The translations under genes were made by a program, and so were the position numbers. The notes below the pieces were generated by a model. It did no database searches. It was not told the origin of the DNA and saw only the letters and a program-made list of their open reading frames with translations. From NCBI GenBank assembly GCA_001464385.1, contig LNFB01000142.1, positions 1 through 53,607 of the forward strand: a stretch of DNA of 53,607 nucleotides. The letters run 5' to 3'. Of this stretch, positions 7,254-17,763 are shown in pieces. Position 1 is the first letter of the stretch; every line of letters starts with the position of its first letter. The stretch is from Deltaproteobacteria bacterium Ga0077550. GTDB lineage: Bacteria > Myxococcota_A > Polyangia > Nannocystales > Nannocystaceae.

Positions 7254-9650
7254 TCACGCCGCCACGAAGACACACGCCGTCAGCGACGGCACCTCGCCGC
7301 CGCTGCAGTTCCCCAGCGCGTCCTCGAAGCCCGCGGGCGGCGTCCACTGCTTGTCGGCGTCGCGGTTGATCGCGACGTACACGACGTCGTCGCCCGACTC
7401 GACGCGATAGACCCAGAAGTAGTCCTCGAGCACCTCGGTCTCGCGGGTGCCGCGGCGCAGGGCCTCGTGCTCCTCGCGGAGCCGCCCGAGCGCGCGCGCG
7501 TGCTCGAGCGAGGCGGACTCGGCGGCGGACAGGCCGTCGAAGCGGTGCATCGCGCGGTTGTCCGGGTCGGCCTCGCCGAGCGTGCCGATGTCGTCGCCCT
7601 GGTACAGCATCGGGATGTTGCCCGGCGACGTGAACAGGAACGCCTGCGCCAGCCGCAGGCGGGAGTGATCACCCCCGGCGACGGTCAGCGCGCGCCACTG
7701 ATCGTGGTTGCCGAAGAAGTTGCCCATCACCGCACCGGGGTAGCCGCCCTGTCCGCCGAACACGTTCTGCGCGCTGAGGTACGCGGTGTCGTTGGGAATC
7801 GCGAAGTCGGCCAGGTTGCGCACGCTCGCCCCGAAGCTCAGCAGCGCCGCGGTGGTGCGGTTGTAGAACTCCTCGTCGACCTGGCCCTGGACCATGTCCT
7901 CGCGCACGTGGTAGCGGGCCCAGCCGCCGAGCGACTCGCCGACCATGTAGAACACCGTCGGCTCCTCCGACATCGTGTTGTCGTCGACGGTGGTCTCGAC
8001 GCGCTCCACGATCGCGGTCTTGAGCGCGCGGACGAAGCCGTCGTCCATGTGCTTGAGCGCGTCGGCGCGGAAGCCGTCGAAGTTGTACTCCTGCACCAGC
8101 CACACCGCGTGCTCGACCACCGCGGCGGTGGCCGCGGGGTTGCCGTAGTCGAAGTCGGGCGTGGTCGCGGTGAACCAGCAATCGATGCGGTGCGCGTCCC
8201 ACTGGCCGTCACACGGCGTGTAGGGGTGGAACCAGTCCGGGTGATCCGCGTAGATCTGCGCCTCGATCTGCACGTGGTTCGCCACGAAGTCCGGGATCAC
8301 GCGGATGCCCCGCTGGTGGGCCTTGCGCACCAGCTCCTGGAGCTCCTCGGGCGTGCCGAACGCGGTCTCGATCGGGGTCGCGTAGTCGTAGTCCTCGGTG
8401 TCGGTGAAGCCCGTCACCACCGGGTGGTACGAGTGGTAGCTCGAGAAGCGGCGGTTGTCGCCGAGCGCCACGGCCGGCTGCGACGCATGCGAGTTGAGCA
8501 GCGGCGAGCTGATCCACAGGGTGTTGATGCCCATATCGTCGAAGTAGCCGGACTCGATCGTCTCGATGATCCCGCGGAAGTCGCCGCCCTGCCACTGGCT
8601 GCGCACGTCGTCGACCTCGGCGAGCGTGCCCATCTCGTTGTCGAGGTTGTTGCTCGGATCGCCGTCGAGGAAGCGATCGGTCATCACCTGGTAGAGGATC
8701 CCGTCGCGCCACGAGAAGTCGGCGTAGCGGATGCCGTCGCCGATCCACAGCGGCACGAACAGCGGGCGCACGGCGGCGCCGCCGTCGGTGCGCAGCCGCA
8801 GCAGCACGCTGTACTTCGACGGCTCGAGTCCGCTGGCCGCCACCGCGAGCGTGCGGGTCTCGGCCTGGTACTGCACCTCGTCGCCGGCGAGCACGACGTC
8901 GTTCAGCCGCACGACGCTGGACGCGAGATCGATGGCAAGGGCGCCGTCGTAGCGCGCGACCACCGAGATCGACGAGCCGGTGGTCTGGAAGCAGAAGCTG
9001 AACTCACCCGAGGTGGTGTCCGGCTCGCAGGCCTCGAGGCAGGTCCCGCCGGCGGGATCGCACAGCTCGCCGAAGCCACACTCGACGCCGAAGCACGGGT
9101 CCTCGACGCAGGTGGCGAGCTCGGGATCGAAGAGGTAGCCCGGGTCGCAGTCGCAGCGCTGCTCGTCCTCGTTGCAGGTGCCCGCGCCGCAGTCGACGTC
9201 GTCGCAGTACTCGCCCTCGGGCACGTCGGTAGGTCGCGCGTCGTAGACGACGCCGCCCTTCACCCAGAACTCGGGCAGGTCCGTGACGTAGTTCTGCTCG
9301 CCGTTGTTGTCCCAGGTGGCGGCGCCGTCGTTGAACACGAACTCGACCGAACCATCGCCGCCTTGGTGCTCGAGCACGACCCACTGCCCGTCTTCGGCGG
9401 TCATCGGCGCGCCGGGCACGGCTGTCCACCCGGTGCCGTCGTCGAAGTGCATGTACGTCGACGACCACGGGCTGAAGTAGTGCGCGACGAAGGCACCGTC
9501 ACCCGGCGACGTCTCGGGTCCGTCGGCGTCGCCGCCGTCGGAGCTCGCCGCTCCGCTGTCGTGCTCGGCGAGGTCGCCCGCCGAACATCCCCCGAGCACC
9601 ACCGCGAACATCCAGACCGACGACACGCAGACCGACGACAGGTGCTTCAT
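7254..9650 (-). CDS. Secreted alpha-amylase family (GH13) lipoprotein with starch-binding and EGF-like modules
   Basis: A 798-residue protein. The ATG at 9648-9650 gives a signal peptide ending GGC (FAVVLGGC) and an Asp/Ser/Gly linker. Residues about 50-130 resemble a CBM25/26 starch-binding module ([18 protein letters not shown]). A Cys-rich region at about 145-200 ([32 protein letters not shown]) looks EGF-like. The GH13 catalytic domain carries the four conserved regions: Asp454 in DFVANH, the nucleophile Asp530 in [10 protein letters not shown], the acid/base Glu572 in GESLG and Asp650 in NHD. It should hydrolyse starch or related alpha-glucans outside the cell. The stop lies 16 bp from that of the broken amidohydrolase, convergent. 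A near-perfect inverted repeat lies 20-49 bp upstream of the start. Confidence 0.93.
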   Translation of the reverse strand: MKHLSSVCVSSVWMFAVVLGGCSAGDLAEHDSGAASSDGGDADGPETSPGDGAFVAHYFSPWSSTYMHFDDGTGWTAVPGAPMTAEDGQWVVLEHQGGDGSVEFVFNDGAATWDNNGEQNYVTDLPEFWVKGGVVYDARPTDVPEGEYCDDVDCGAGTCNEDEQRCDCDPGYLFDPELATCVEDPCFGVECGFGELCDPAGGTCLEACEPDTTSGEFSFCFQTTGSSISVVARYDGALAIDLASSVVRLNDVVLAGDEVQYQAETRTLAVAASGLEPSKYSVLLRLRTDGGAAVRPLFVPLWIGDGIRYADFSWRDGILYQVMTDRFLDGDPSNNLDNEMGTLAEVDDVRSQWQGGDFRGIIETIESGYFDDMGINTLWISSPLLNSHASQPAVALGDNRRFSSYHSYHPVVTGFTDTEDYDYATPIETAFGTPEELQELVRKAHQRGIRVIPDFVANHVQIEAQIYADHPDWFHPYTPCDGQWDAHRIDCWFTATTPDFDYGNPAATAAVVEHAVWLVQEYNFDGFRADALKHMDDGFVRALKTAIVERVETTVDDNTMSEEPTVFYMVGESLGGWARYHVREDMVQGQVDEEFYNRTTAALLSFGASVRNLADFAIPNDTAYLSAQNVFGGQGGYPGAVMGNFFGNHDQWRALTVAGGDHSRLRLAQAFLFTSPGNIPMLYQGDDIGTLGEADPDNRAMHRFDGLSAAESASLEHARALGRLREEHEALRRGTRETEVLEDYFWVYRVESGDDVVYVAINRDADKQWTPPAGFEDALGNCSGGEVPSLTACVFVAA

Positions 9651-9669
9651 GGGTTCCCCGTGGACCCGG

Positions 9670-9699
9670 TCAGCGTAACTCAGTACGGAGTCACGCTGA
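9670..9699 (-). promoter_or_regulatory. 12-bp inverted repeat upstream of the amylase
   Basis: TCAGCGTAACTC and GAGTCACGCTGA are complementary at 11 of 12 positions around the 6-bp spacer AGTACG. The repeat is centred about 35 bp before the amylase ATG and after the end of the upstream hydrolase on the same strand. It fits a dimeric repressor or activator site for the amylase; a terminator of the upstream gene is the alternative, but no U-tract is present. Confidence 0.45.
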
Positions 9700-9769
9700 A
9701 CGGGCGATGCGAGGGACGGGCAGGGCGCAGGTGGCGCCGGCGGTTCTGCCGGGCCAGACGGCGTTCCGC

Positions 9770-10681
<912 letters not shown>

Positions 10682-10891
10682 GGTGCGGACCTCGCGGGTT
10701 GCAGTTGTCCGTACGAGCCGGCCGCTCGCCAAAGGGTTCAGCACGCCCATGGGCGTCAGCGCACGGCCGTCCTGGTCGCGGGCGGGCGCACGCGCCCGCC
10801 GCGGGCGGGCGTCCATGGCGACGACGCTGCGATCGCGGCGCCGCGCCGCTTGGTATGGCTCTTGAAATGCTCGGGCACAGGAGTCGCCACC

Positions 10892-11056
10892 ATGCTGCAA
10901 GCCGCCGTCGCCCTCTTCGTCATCGCCCTGGTCGCCGCCGTCTTCGGGTTCGGAGGCCTGGCCGCCGGTGCCGCGGGCATCGCGAAGATCCTCTTCTTCG
11001 TCTTCCTCGTCGGCGCCGTGATCTCGCTGATCTTCGGCCTGATCAGGCGTCGCTGA
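10892..11056 (+). CDS. DUF1328 small membrane protein
   Basis: A 54-residue, almost wholly hydrophobic protein with two membrane segments ([20 protein letters not shown] and [19 protein letters not shown]) and a C-terminal Arg cluster. The pattern [19 protein letters not shown] matches the widespread DUF1328/YtjA family, of unknown function and sometimes linked to stress. A good ribosome site (caggag) precedes the ATG. It is divergent from the persulfide dioxygenase gene, with a very GC-rich 210-bp spacer containing an inverted GCCCGC/GCGGGC sequence. Confidence 0.85.
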   Translation: MLQAAVALFVIALVAAVFGFGGLAAGAAGIAKILFFVFLVGAVISLIFGLIRRR

Positions 11057-11101
11057 CGATCGCTCGCGCCTCGGACCGCCGCGCCCCAGGAGACCTCCGC
11101 C

Positions 11102-11779
11102 ATGTCATCACTGCATCGCCGTCGCCGTCGTCACCCGTGGGCGCTCGCCCTCGGTCTGCTCGTGCCCACACTCTGGACGGCCAGCGCCGAGGCCAAGCCG
11201 AACAAGCGCGGGTTCCAGCTCGAGGGGATGATCGGCGGCGCGGCGTGCATGCCCGGCCGCGCGCCCTGTCGCCACAGCGAGACCGTCTTCGACGGCAACA
11301 CGCGACCATCGTTCGGAACCGGCGCCGCGCTCGGCTTCCGGCCCGTGAAGTGGTTCATGATCGGCGGCATCTACCGCTGGGGCATGTTCCACCCCGTCTA
11401 CACGACCGAGGACAGCGGCAACTACCGCTGGGCCGGCCAGCACACCGTCGGTCTGCTCTTGCGACCGATCCTCCCGCTCGGTCGGCTCGACCTCGGGCTG
11501 AGCCTCTCGCCCGCCTACTCGCGCCAGGTCTTCCGGCTCGAGCAGGGCAAGGACCGCGACATCTCCCAGGGCTTCGCGTTCCTCGTCGGCCCGACGCTCG
11601 ACGTGTTCATCACCGACAACTTCTTCCTCGGCGCGGGGGTCGACTTCATCTTCAACACCCAGAAGAAGGTCTGCCAGAGCCGCGACAACGTCACGAGCTG
11701 CACCACCAAGCCGGTGCGCGACGTCGCGCCGACGCACCAGGTGCTGTTCGGGCTGCGCTTCGGCGGCACGTTCGGGTGA
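11102..11779 (+). CDS. Outer-membrane beta-barrel-like protein
   Basis: A 225-residue protein with an Arg-rich n-region and hydrophobic signal peptide ending AEA (LLVPTLWTASAEA). The mature part consists of alternating, aromatic-rich amphipathic strands (FQLEGMIGG, GTGAALGFRPVKWFMIGGIY, HTVGLLLRPILPLG, LDLGLSLSPAY, QVLFGLRFGGTFG) and ends with Phe-Gly, as expected for a small outer-membrane barrel. Four Cys residues occur in two loops. A clear ribosome site (caggagacctccgcc) precedes the ATG. The cargo or role is unknown. Confidence 0.78.
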   Translation: MSSLHRRRRRHPWALALGLLVPTLWTASAEAKPNKRGFQLEGMIGGAACMPGRAPCRHSETVFDGNTRPSFGTGAALGFRPVKWFMIGGIYRWGMFHPVYTTEDSGNYRWAGQHTVGLLLRPILPLGRLDLGLSLSPAYSRQVFRLEQGKDRDISQGFAFLVGPTLDVFITDNFFLGAGVDFIFNTQKKVCQSRDNVTSCTTKPVRDVAPTHQVLFGLRFGGTFG

Positions 11780-11790
11780 CGCTGGCCGAA

Positions 11791-11869
11791 GGATCGATCC
11801 ATCCCTGATCGATCCTTCCGGGTCGATCCTTCCTGATCGATCCGGCGCGGATGGATCGAATCCTTCGAT
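11791..11869. repeat. Array of TCGATCC repeats between 11779 and 11886
   Basis: TCGATCC occurs at 11794, 11809, 11823 and 11837 (spacings 15, 14 and 14 bp), with the inverted form GGATCGA at 11853 and a TTCGATCGA after it. The first copy is part of the palindrome GGATCGATCC. The array occupies the short space between the outer-membrane protein and the patatin gene. It may be a cluster of regulator sites or a terminator-like repeat; I do not recognise a known element. Confidence 0.6.
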
Positions 11870-11885
11870 CGACGCACACTGGGAG

Positions 11886-14800
11886 GTGGTGGTCCAGGTC
11901 GGGGCAGCCTTCGAAGCGACGGTGCGTCGGGAGTCCGTGGACATCACCGCGGGCCGCGAGCAGATGCGACTGCCCGCGACCAGCTCGGACGCGGCGGTCG
12001 AGGTCGGCGTCCACGCGCGCGCCGACGAGCCGTGGATCACCTACGCGCCGGCCGATCGCGCCGGCCTGGCGCTGTCGGGCGGCGGCATCCGCAGCAGCGC
12101 GTTCACGCTCGGACTGCTGCAGTCCCTCAGCGAACGCGGCGTGCTGCCGCTGTTCGACTACCTCGCGACCGTCTCGGGCGGCGGCTACACCGGCGGCTTC
12201 TGGACCACGTGGTCGCGCGCGCACGGGCCGGGCGAGCACTTCCCCGGCGCTCCGTGGCCGCCCACCCGCGACCGCACGCCGCTGCGCCACGAGCACCCGG
12301 CGATCCGACACCTCCGCGAGCACAGCCGATTCCTCGCCCCGCGCATGGGGCTGGGCTACGTCGATCTGTGGGAGGCGATGCTCGCCCTGGTCGCGGGGAT
12401 GGTGCCGACGCTCGTGTTCGCCACGGCGTTGTTCGCCACCGGCGTCGTCGCGTGGCGGCTCGTCGTGCTCGGCGTCGTGTGGACGGCGATGCACCCGTGG
12501 TGGCTGCCGGCGCTGGTGTTCGTCGGTGCGTTCGGGCTGTTCGCGGGGATGGAGCATCGCTGGCAGCGCATGCGCATCGCGATGCCGGGCGCCAGGTCAG
12601 GGGCGGTGGTCCTCGGCTCGGCGGTGGTGAGCGCGACGGTGCTCGCCGTCGCGGTGGCGATCACCGTGCTGCCCGAGAGCCCGGTGTGGACCGACGATCC
12701 GATCGCGCCGAACAAGCCATGGCGCGCGGCCTGGGAGGCCGCCCTCGCCTATCCGATCGGGGGCCTGGCGAAGATCCGCGGCTACTTGCTGCCGGCGGGC
12801 CTCGCCCTCGGCTCCGCGGCCGTGTGGGCGGTGCGGTGGCTCGGGTCGTGGTCGCTCGACTGGCTCGGGGTGATCGCCGAGCGGCGGCCGATCCTCACCA
12901 ATGCGCCCGCGAGCCTCGGGCGCGCGCTCGAGCGGTCGAGCGCACGGCTGCTGTTCTTCGCCCTCGTCGCCGCCGCGTTCGCGGTGATCTGGCACCTGTC
13001 GAGCCTCCTCATGGGCACCGAGGGCCGGGCATCGGACGCCGAGGGCGTGCTGGAGACGTTCGGCATCACCGGCGGCCTCTCGGCCGTGGCGTCCGCCGCG
13101 TTCGGCTCGCTCTCGCGACTGCTGCAGCCGTCGCGCACCGACGACGCCGCAGGACTCCTCGCCCGGCTGCGTCCGGCCCTGCCCCAGATCGTCGCCGTGA
13201 TCGCGGTCCTGCTCTACCTGACCGCGGTGACGATCGCGTGCCGCAGCGTCGACGGGGCGCTGTCCGAGCAACGGCTGTCGTCGTGGTGGTTCGCGCTGGC
13301 GCCGGCGGTGGCGCTTCTGCTCGCCGGCAGCGACCACGGGAGCACCGGCCTGCACGAGTTCTACCGCCGACGCATCGCCGTCGCGTTCCTGCAGTTCGAG
13401 CCCGAGGACTGCCCGACCGGCGGCGACTGCCTCGCGCCCACGCAGGAGACCCTGGCGCGACCGGTGCACCTCGTGTGCTGCGCGGCGAACGGCGTCGCCG
13501 CCGATCCGGTGCGGACCCTGTATCGCGGGGCTCGCAGCGCGGTGCTGTCGCGGCATGGCCTGCTCGTCGGTGACCGCGTGTCGCCCCAGCCGATCCGCCT
13601 GTCGGACGCCCTCACGGCCTCGGCGGCGGCGTTCAACTCGCAGATGGGCGGCAACTCGCTGCGCCTGGGCGCGGCGGTGTCGATGCTGATGACCGCCTTG
13701 AACCTGCGGCTCGGCCTCTGGCTGCGCACCCGCGATCGCGGGTCGCTCGCGACGCTGGGCGGCTGGCGGCTCGTGACCGAGATGTTCGGCGCCACTCAAT
13801 CCGACGCCACGTGGGTCCACCTCTCCGACGGCGGGCACTTCGACAACACCGGCGCGTACGAGCTCATCCGACGCCACTGCCGATACGTCGTCGTCGCCGA
13901 TTGCGGCGCGGACCCCAAGGTGCGCTTCGACGATCTCAGCGAGCTCATCCGTCGGGTCCGCGAGGACTTCGGCGTCGAGATCGAGATCGATGTCTCGCCG
14001 CTGCGGCCCGACGCATCCGGGTTGTCCAAGCAGCACGTGGCGGTCGGGACGATCTTCTACGGGCCCCGGCCGACCTCCGATCAGGGCACGCTCATCGTGG
14101 TCAAGCCGACGTTGACCGGCGACGAACCACCCGACGTCACGCAGTACCGCGCGCGCAACACTGCCTTCCCCCACGAGAGCACCGGCGACCAGTTCTTCGA
14201 CGAGCCGCAGTGGGAATCGTACCGGCGCCTCGGCGAGCACTGTGGGCGCACCGTGTTCGCGTACGTCGCGGAGCTCACCGACGAGCAGCGCGTCCATGGC
14301 GAGCGCGTCTTCACCGACGCGCGCCGGCAGTGGCACCCCCTGCCCGCCGACTTCGACGGCCACTTGGTCGCGCTGTCGACCCGCTGCGCCGAGATCGAGG
14401 CCGAGCTCCGCGACGACATGCCACCGTGGCTCCGCGCGGAGTTCAGCCCCGAGCTGGTGCCGAGCCCGGCGCAACCCGGGCGCACGGCGGACGGTGACGC
14501 GAAGGAGTTCCTGTTCTTCCTCGCCGTCTCGCAGCTGCTGGAGGACGCGTGGCTGACGTGCAAGCTCGACACCCACGGCGAGCACCCGCTGAACGAGGGC
14601 TGGTTCGCGTACATCTCGCGGTGGGCGACGATGCCGACCTTCGAGCGGCTGTGGCCGCTCCTGCGCCCGGTGTGCAGCCCTGGCTTCCGCGAGTTCATCA
14701 AGCGCCGCTTCGGATTGCGCGTGCGGCTCGAGGGCGAGGTGATCGCGGCGACCGAGGCCGGCGGCACGCGGATCCTCGCGCTCGAGCGGGCCATGGGGGC

Positions 14801-15191
14801 GATGCGAGCGTTCCCGTCCGCCGACGGCACCAGCGAGGTGCACGACCTCGAGCTCGGCCTGTCGCTCACCACAGGCAGCCCGCGCATCGTCGTCGGCACC
14901 GCGCGCGTCACGACCCACGCGGATCGCGTCGCCCGGTGGGCGCTCGACGACGTCCGCGTCCCGGCGCGGCTGCACGGCGCCGGCGTGGTCGGGCGATTCC
15001 TCGATGCGCTCGTCGGCTGGTGCCGCACGCACGGCGCCGAGACGATCGAGGTCACCGCCTCGGCCGCGAGCGCCACGGGCCACCTCGCCGAGTACAACCG
15101 CACGATCGATCTCTACCGCGGCCGCGGCTTCCAGCTCGATCGTGACGGTACGACGCTGCGACTGTCGCTCTCGACCGGACGCACACAGTAG
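11886..15191 (+). CDS. Patatin-like phospholipase with central membrane region and C-terminal GNAT-like domain
   Basis: A protein of up to 1101 residues. The patatin core is split: the oxyanion motif SGGGIRSSAF is at residues 64-73, the nucleophile region TVSGGGY with Ser97 follows, and the catalytic Asp648 is in SDGGHFDNTGAYELI. Between them lie about 400 residues with eight or so hydrophobic segments. After the lipase part (about 720-880, helical) the C-terminal 170 residues resemble a GNAT N-acyltransferase (ALDDVRVPARLHGAGVVGRF, YNRTIDLYRGRGF). It probably hydrolyses lipid acyl esters at the inner membrane and may transfer an acyl group. The start is uncertain: GTG at 11886 has a Shine-Dalgarno-like gggag directly adjoining, and a start near residue 13 or 27 is possible. 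Confidence 0.82.
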   Translation: MVVQVGAAFEATVRRESVDITAGREQMRLPATSSDAAVEVGVHARADEPWITYAPADRAGLALSGGGIRSSAFTLGLLQSLSERGVLPLFDYLATVSGGGYTGGFWTTWSRAHGPGEHFPGAPWPPTRDRTPLRHEHPAIRHLREHSRFLAPRMGLGYVDLWEAMLALVAGMVPTLVFATALFATGVVAWRLVVLGVVWTAMHPWWLPALVFVGAFGLFAGMEHRWQRMRIAMPGARSGAVVLGSAVVSATVLAVAVAITVLPESPVWTDDPIAPNKPWRAAWEAALAYPIGGLAKIRGYLLPAGLALGSAAVWAVRWLGSWSLDWLGVIAERRPILTNAPASLGRALERSSARLLFFALVAAAFAVIWHLSSLLMGTEGRASDAEGVLETFGITGGLSAVASAAFGSLSRLLQPSRTDDAAGLLARLRPALPQIVAVIAVLLYLTAVTIACRSVDGALSEQRLSSWWFALAPAVALLLAGSDHGSTGLHEFYRRRIAVAFLQFEPEDCPTGGDCLAPTQETLARPVHLVCCAANGVAADPVRTLYRGARSAVLSRHGLLVGDRVSPQPIRLSDALTASAAAFNSQMGGNSLRLGAAVSMLMTALNLRLGLWLRTRDRGSLATLGGWRLVTEMFGATQSDATWVHLSDGGHFDNTGAYELIRRHCRYVVVADCGADPKVRFDDLSELIRRVREDFGVEIEIDVSPLRPDASGLSKQHVAVGTIFYGPRPTSDQGTLIVVKPTLTGDEPPDVTQYRARNTAFPHESTGDQFFDEPQWESYRRLGEHCGRTVFAYVAELTDEQRVHGERVFTDARRQWHPLPADFDGHLVALSTRCAEIEAELRDDMPPWLRAEFSPELVPSPAQPGRTADGDAKEFLFFLAVSQLLEDAWLTCKLDTHGEHPLNEGWFAYISRWATMPTFERLWPLLRPVCSPGFREFIKRRFGLRVRLEGEVIAATEAGGTRILALERAMGAMRAFPSADGTSEVHDLELGLSLTTGSPRIVVGTARVTTHADRVARWALDDVRVPARLHGAGVVGRFLDALVGWCRTHGAETIEVTASAASATGHLAEYNRTIDLYRGRGFQLDRDGTTLRLSLSTGRTQ

Positions 15192-15206
15192 TGCCATGCT
15201 CCTCGC

Positions 15207-15869
15207 GTGACCGCGCGACCCATCGGCTTCCTGTTCGACGTCATCTCGCCCTACGCATACCTGGCCTGGTGCCGCGTGCACGAGCTCGCCGAGCGCCACG
15301 ATCGCGACGTCGATCCGCAGCCGGTGCTGTTCGCCGCGATGCTCGACGCGTGGGGGCAGCGCGGGCCGGCCGAGATCCCGCCCAAGCGCCTGTACACCTT
15401 CAAGCACGTCGTGCGACTCGCGGACGACTACGGGATCCCGATCGCGCCGCCGCCGGGGCACCCGTTCAATCCCTTGCTCGCGCTGCGCGTGGCCACGGCG
15501 GCCCTCGGGACGCCGCAGATCCGCGCGGTGATCGACGCGCTGTTCGCCGCGGTGTGGGGCGGTGGCCCGGGCTCCGAGGATCCGACGAAGCTCGCCGCGT
15601 GGCTCGACGCCCGCGGCCTCGACGGCGCGGCGCTGGTCGCCGCCGCCGGCACGCCGGCCATCAAGCAGCGCCTGCGAGCGACGACCGACGCCGCGATCGC
15701 CCGCGGCGCCTTCGGCGTGCCCACCTTCGACGTCGACGGCGAGCACTTCTGGGGGCAGGACGCCCTCGGCCACGTCGAGCGGTGGCTGCACGGCGACGAC
15801 CCTGCGGTCGCCGCCGCCGAGCGCTGGTCGACGATCGCCCCGACGGCGACGCGACCCGGCAGCGTGTGA
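15207..15869 (+). CDS. 2-hydroxychromene-2-carboxylate isomerase family (DsbA fold)
   Basis: A 220-residue thioredoxin-fold protein of the DsbA/kappa-GST type. The N-terminal FLFDVISPYAYLAW holds the Ser-Pro-Tyr site used for glutathione contact in HCCA isomerases, and the C-terminal GAFGVPTFDVDGEHFWGQD is the cis-Pro region and end of the family. No CxxC redox pair is present, so it is an isomerase/GST-like member and not a disulfide oxidase. In naphthalene catabolism this enzyme isomerises 2-hydroxychromene-2-carboxylate, but no other aromatic-degradation gene is nearby, so the substrate here is open. It starts with GTG at 15207, 15 bp after the patatin stop. Confidence 0.87.
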   Translation: MTARPIGFLFDVISPYAYLAWCRVHELAERHDRDVDPQPVLFAAMLDAWGQRGPAEIPPKRLYTFKHVVRLADDYGIPIAPPPGHPFNPLLALRVATAALGTPQIRAVIDALFAAVWGGGPGSEDPTKLAAWLDARGLDGAALVAAAGTPAIKQRLRATTDAAIARGAFGVPTFDVDGEHFWGQDALGHVERWLHGDDPAVAAAERWSTIAPTATRPGSV

Positions 15870-15883
15870 CCAGCAGGCCCCGA

Positions 15884-17659
15884 CTACCCCCGTCGGCGGC
15901 GTCGCGCGAGGCCGACCCCGACCACCATCGCCAGCGCGCCCCAGCCCGCGTTGCCGCCGCTGGTGCAGCCACAGCCGCTGCCCCCCTCGTCGGCGCCAGC
16001 GCTCGAGCCGTCGGAGCCCGAGCTGTCGCTGCCGCCCGAGCCGGCGCCGCACGTCCCGTCGCCCGGCCAGCCGTACTGGCAATTGTGCGTGCGCAGCTCG
16101 GTCGCGATGATCTCGCGGTTGTCGACCATCACGATGGGTGGGCCCATGCGCGGGGTCTCGGCGACCTCCTCCTCGTAGGGCATCTCGTCGGAGAAGTCGG
16201 GCCACGGGCCGTCGCCGGGCACGTACACCTCGCGGCCGTCGGGCAGCGTCCACACCGCGTCGCCGTTGCACAGCACCCGGCGCGTCGCGATCGCGTTGGT
16301 GAGATCGACGTCGGGCAGATCGGGGTTGGCCCAGAAGAACGGATCCGCGGTCATCTCTGCCGGCGAGATCGTCGTGTACATGCGCGTCAGCGTCGGGAAC
16401 GTCGCGAGCAGATCGCTCGCGTGCGCGCCGGGATCGATGATGCGCTCCTGCATCGCGGTGGCGAAGGCCGAGCCGTCGCCCCACGCGTCGAGATCGATCT
16501 CCGCCTCGAAGCAGGTGAGACACCCGTAGAACTCGATCTCGTCGAGGCCATCGGGCACCGGCAGGTACGTGTTCAGCAGGCCCCGCAGCAGCGGGTGATC
16601 GAAGGCGCACTCGGTCCCGCTGCCGCCGGTGGTCTCGAAGCCGCCGTCGTAGCAGCTCACCAGGCCCTGGGCCGACAGCGTGTCGATCACGTCGACCGCC
16701 GGCAGCCCGGAGAACGCCTGCGCGTTCCAGAGGTCACCGAAGATCCCGAAGGTGTTCACCACGCTCGACGGACCCGCGTACTCGGTGACGAACGCCTTAC
16801 CGTCCGCGCCGAAGGCGTCGACCGCCTGGGTGATGATCGACTTGTAGTTCGCGGCCAGCCCCGGCCAATCGAGCCGGAGCGGATTGACCAGCACGTGCTT
16901 GTAGTTCTGCGGCACGACCCGCGACTCGGCGAGGAAGAACGTGCGGACCTCCATGTCGTCGACCGCGGCGATCCGGGTCAGGCGCAGCGGCACGCAGGCC
17001 TCGTCGTTCTCGAAGCGCAGGACGATCGGGTGGATCTCGGCGAGGTCGGCCCCGTTGGTCAGCTTGAAGGCCGCGAACATGTAGTTCTCGGCGAGGTACT
17101 CGGCGAGGATCGGCTCGGCGTCCGGGTCTTGCTCGTACTCGTTGTCGGCGAGCCACTGCATCACCTCCGCCGCGGTGCCGCCCTGCAGCACGGTGATGTC
17201 GAAGGCACCGACCGTCTGCTGCAGCACGACCTCGGGGCCGGGATCGCCCCCGGTGCTGCCGTCGTCGGCCGAGGTGTCACCGGCGCTGGCGCCGGCCGTG
17301 CCCGAGTTGGAGCCGTTACCACCGCAATCGTCGAACTGATAGCTGAACCCGTACGTCGGCACCGTCGCCGCGAGCGTGTTGTCGAACAGTCGATCGCAGC
17401 CGATCGAGAACTCGGGCAGCGCCAGCATGGGCACCACCCACGCGAACTTGGCCGCCGTGTTGGGGTCGTACTGGATCTGGATGTGCGCCTCGGTGTAGCC
17501 CTCGCCGAGCACGAACAGGATGTTCTCGCCCGTCTGGTCCACCGGCATCGCCTGGGGCCCGAGATCGCAGAACGTACCGCCGCAGGCCTCGGCCGGGCGT
17601 GGCGTCAGCAACATCGCGAGCATCGGCGCCGTGAGCAGTGCAACCCAACATCGTGTCAT
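15884..17659 (-). CDS. DUF2330 protein with MYXO-CTERM tail
   Basis: A 591-residue secreted protein. Starting at the ATG 17657-17659 (MTRCWVALLTAPMLAMLL) gives a signal peptide cleaved near AEA, directly followed by CGGTFCD, PVDQTGENILFVLGEG and FAWVVPML, the hallmark start of DUF2330. A Ser/Gly/Asp insertion at about 120-145 interrupts the domain. The C-terminus has a Ser/Gly/Asp linker, GCGCTSGG, a hydrophobic segment and RRRRRG, a MYXO-CTERM sorting tail. The domain's function is unknown; surface attachment is inferred from the tail. It converges with the isomerase gene, 14 bp apart. Confidence 0.88.
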   Translation of the reverse strand: MTRCWVALLTAPMLAMLLTPRPAEACGGTFCDLGPQAMPVDQTGENILFVLGEGYTEAHIQIQYDPNTAAKFAWVVPMLALPEFSIGCDRLFDNTLAATVPTYGFSYQFDDCGGNGSNSGTAGASAGDTSADDGSTGGDPGPEVVLQQTVGAFDITVLQGGTAAEVMQWLADNEYEQDPDAEPILAEYLAENYMFAAFKLTNGADLAEIHPIVLRFENDEACVPLRLTRIAAVDDMEVRTFFLAESRVVPQNYKHVLVNPLRLDWPGLAANYKSIITQAVDAFGADGKAFVTEYAGPSSVVNTFGIFGDLWNAQAFSGLPAVDVIDTLSAQGLVSCYDGGFETTGGSGTECAFDHPLLRGLLNTYLPVPDGLDEIEFYGCLTCFEAEIDLDAWGDGSAFATAMQERIIDPGAHASDLLATFPTLTRMYTTISPAEMTADPFFWANPDLPDVDLTNAIATRRVLCNGDAVWTLPDGREVYVPGDGPWPDFSDEMPYEEEVAETPRMGPPIVMVDNREIIATELRTHNCQYGWPGDGTCGAGSGGSDSSGSDGSSAGADEGGSGCGCTSGGNAGWGALAMVVGVGLARRRRRG

Positions 17660-17763
17660 CCTGTCAGTGTAGGTCGGCGAGCCCATCGCGGGGACGCCAC
17701 ATCTGCGCGCCGTCGGGCGCGCAGCCGCAAGGAAGATCCGGTGGCGGGCGACGCTTCGACCGT

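Noticed and set aside
12597..16610. 1337-codon open frame antisense to the patatin and isomerase genes
   Set aside because: Arg/His/Pro-rich composition and no domains; it is the antisense shadow expected where sense codons are GC-rich at the third position.
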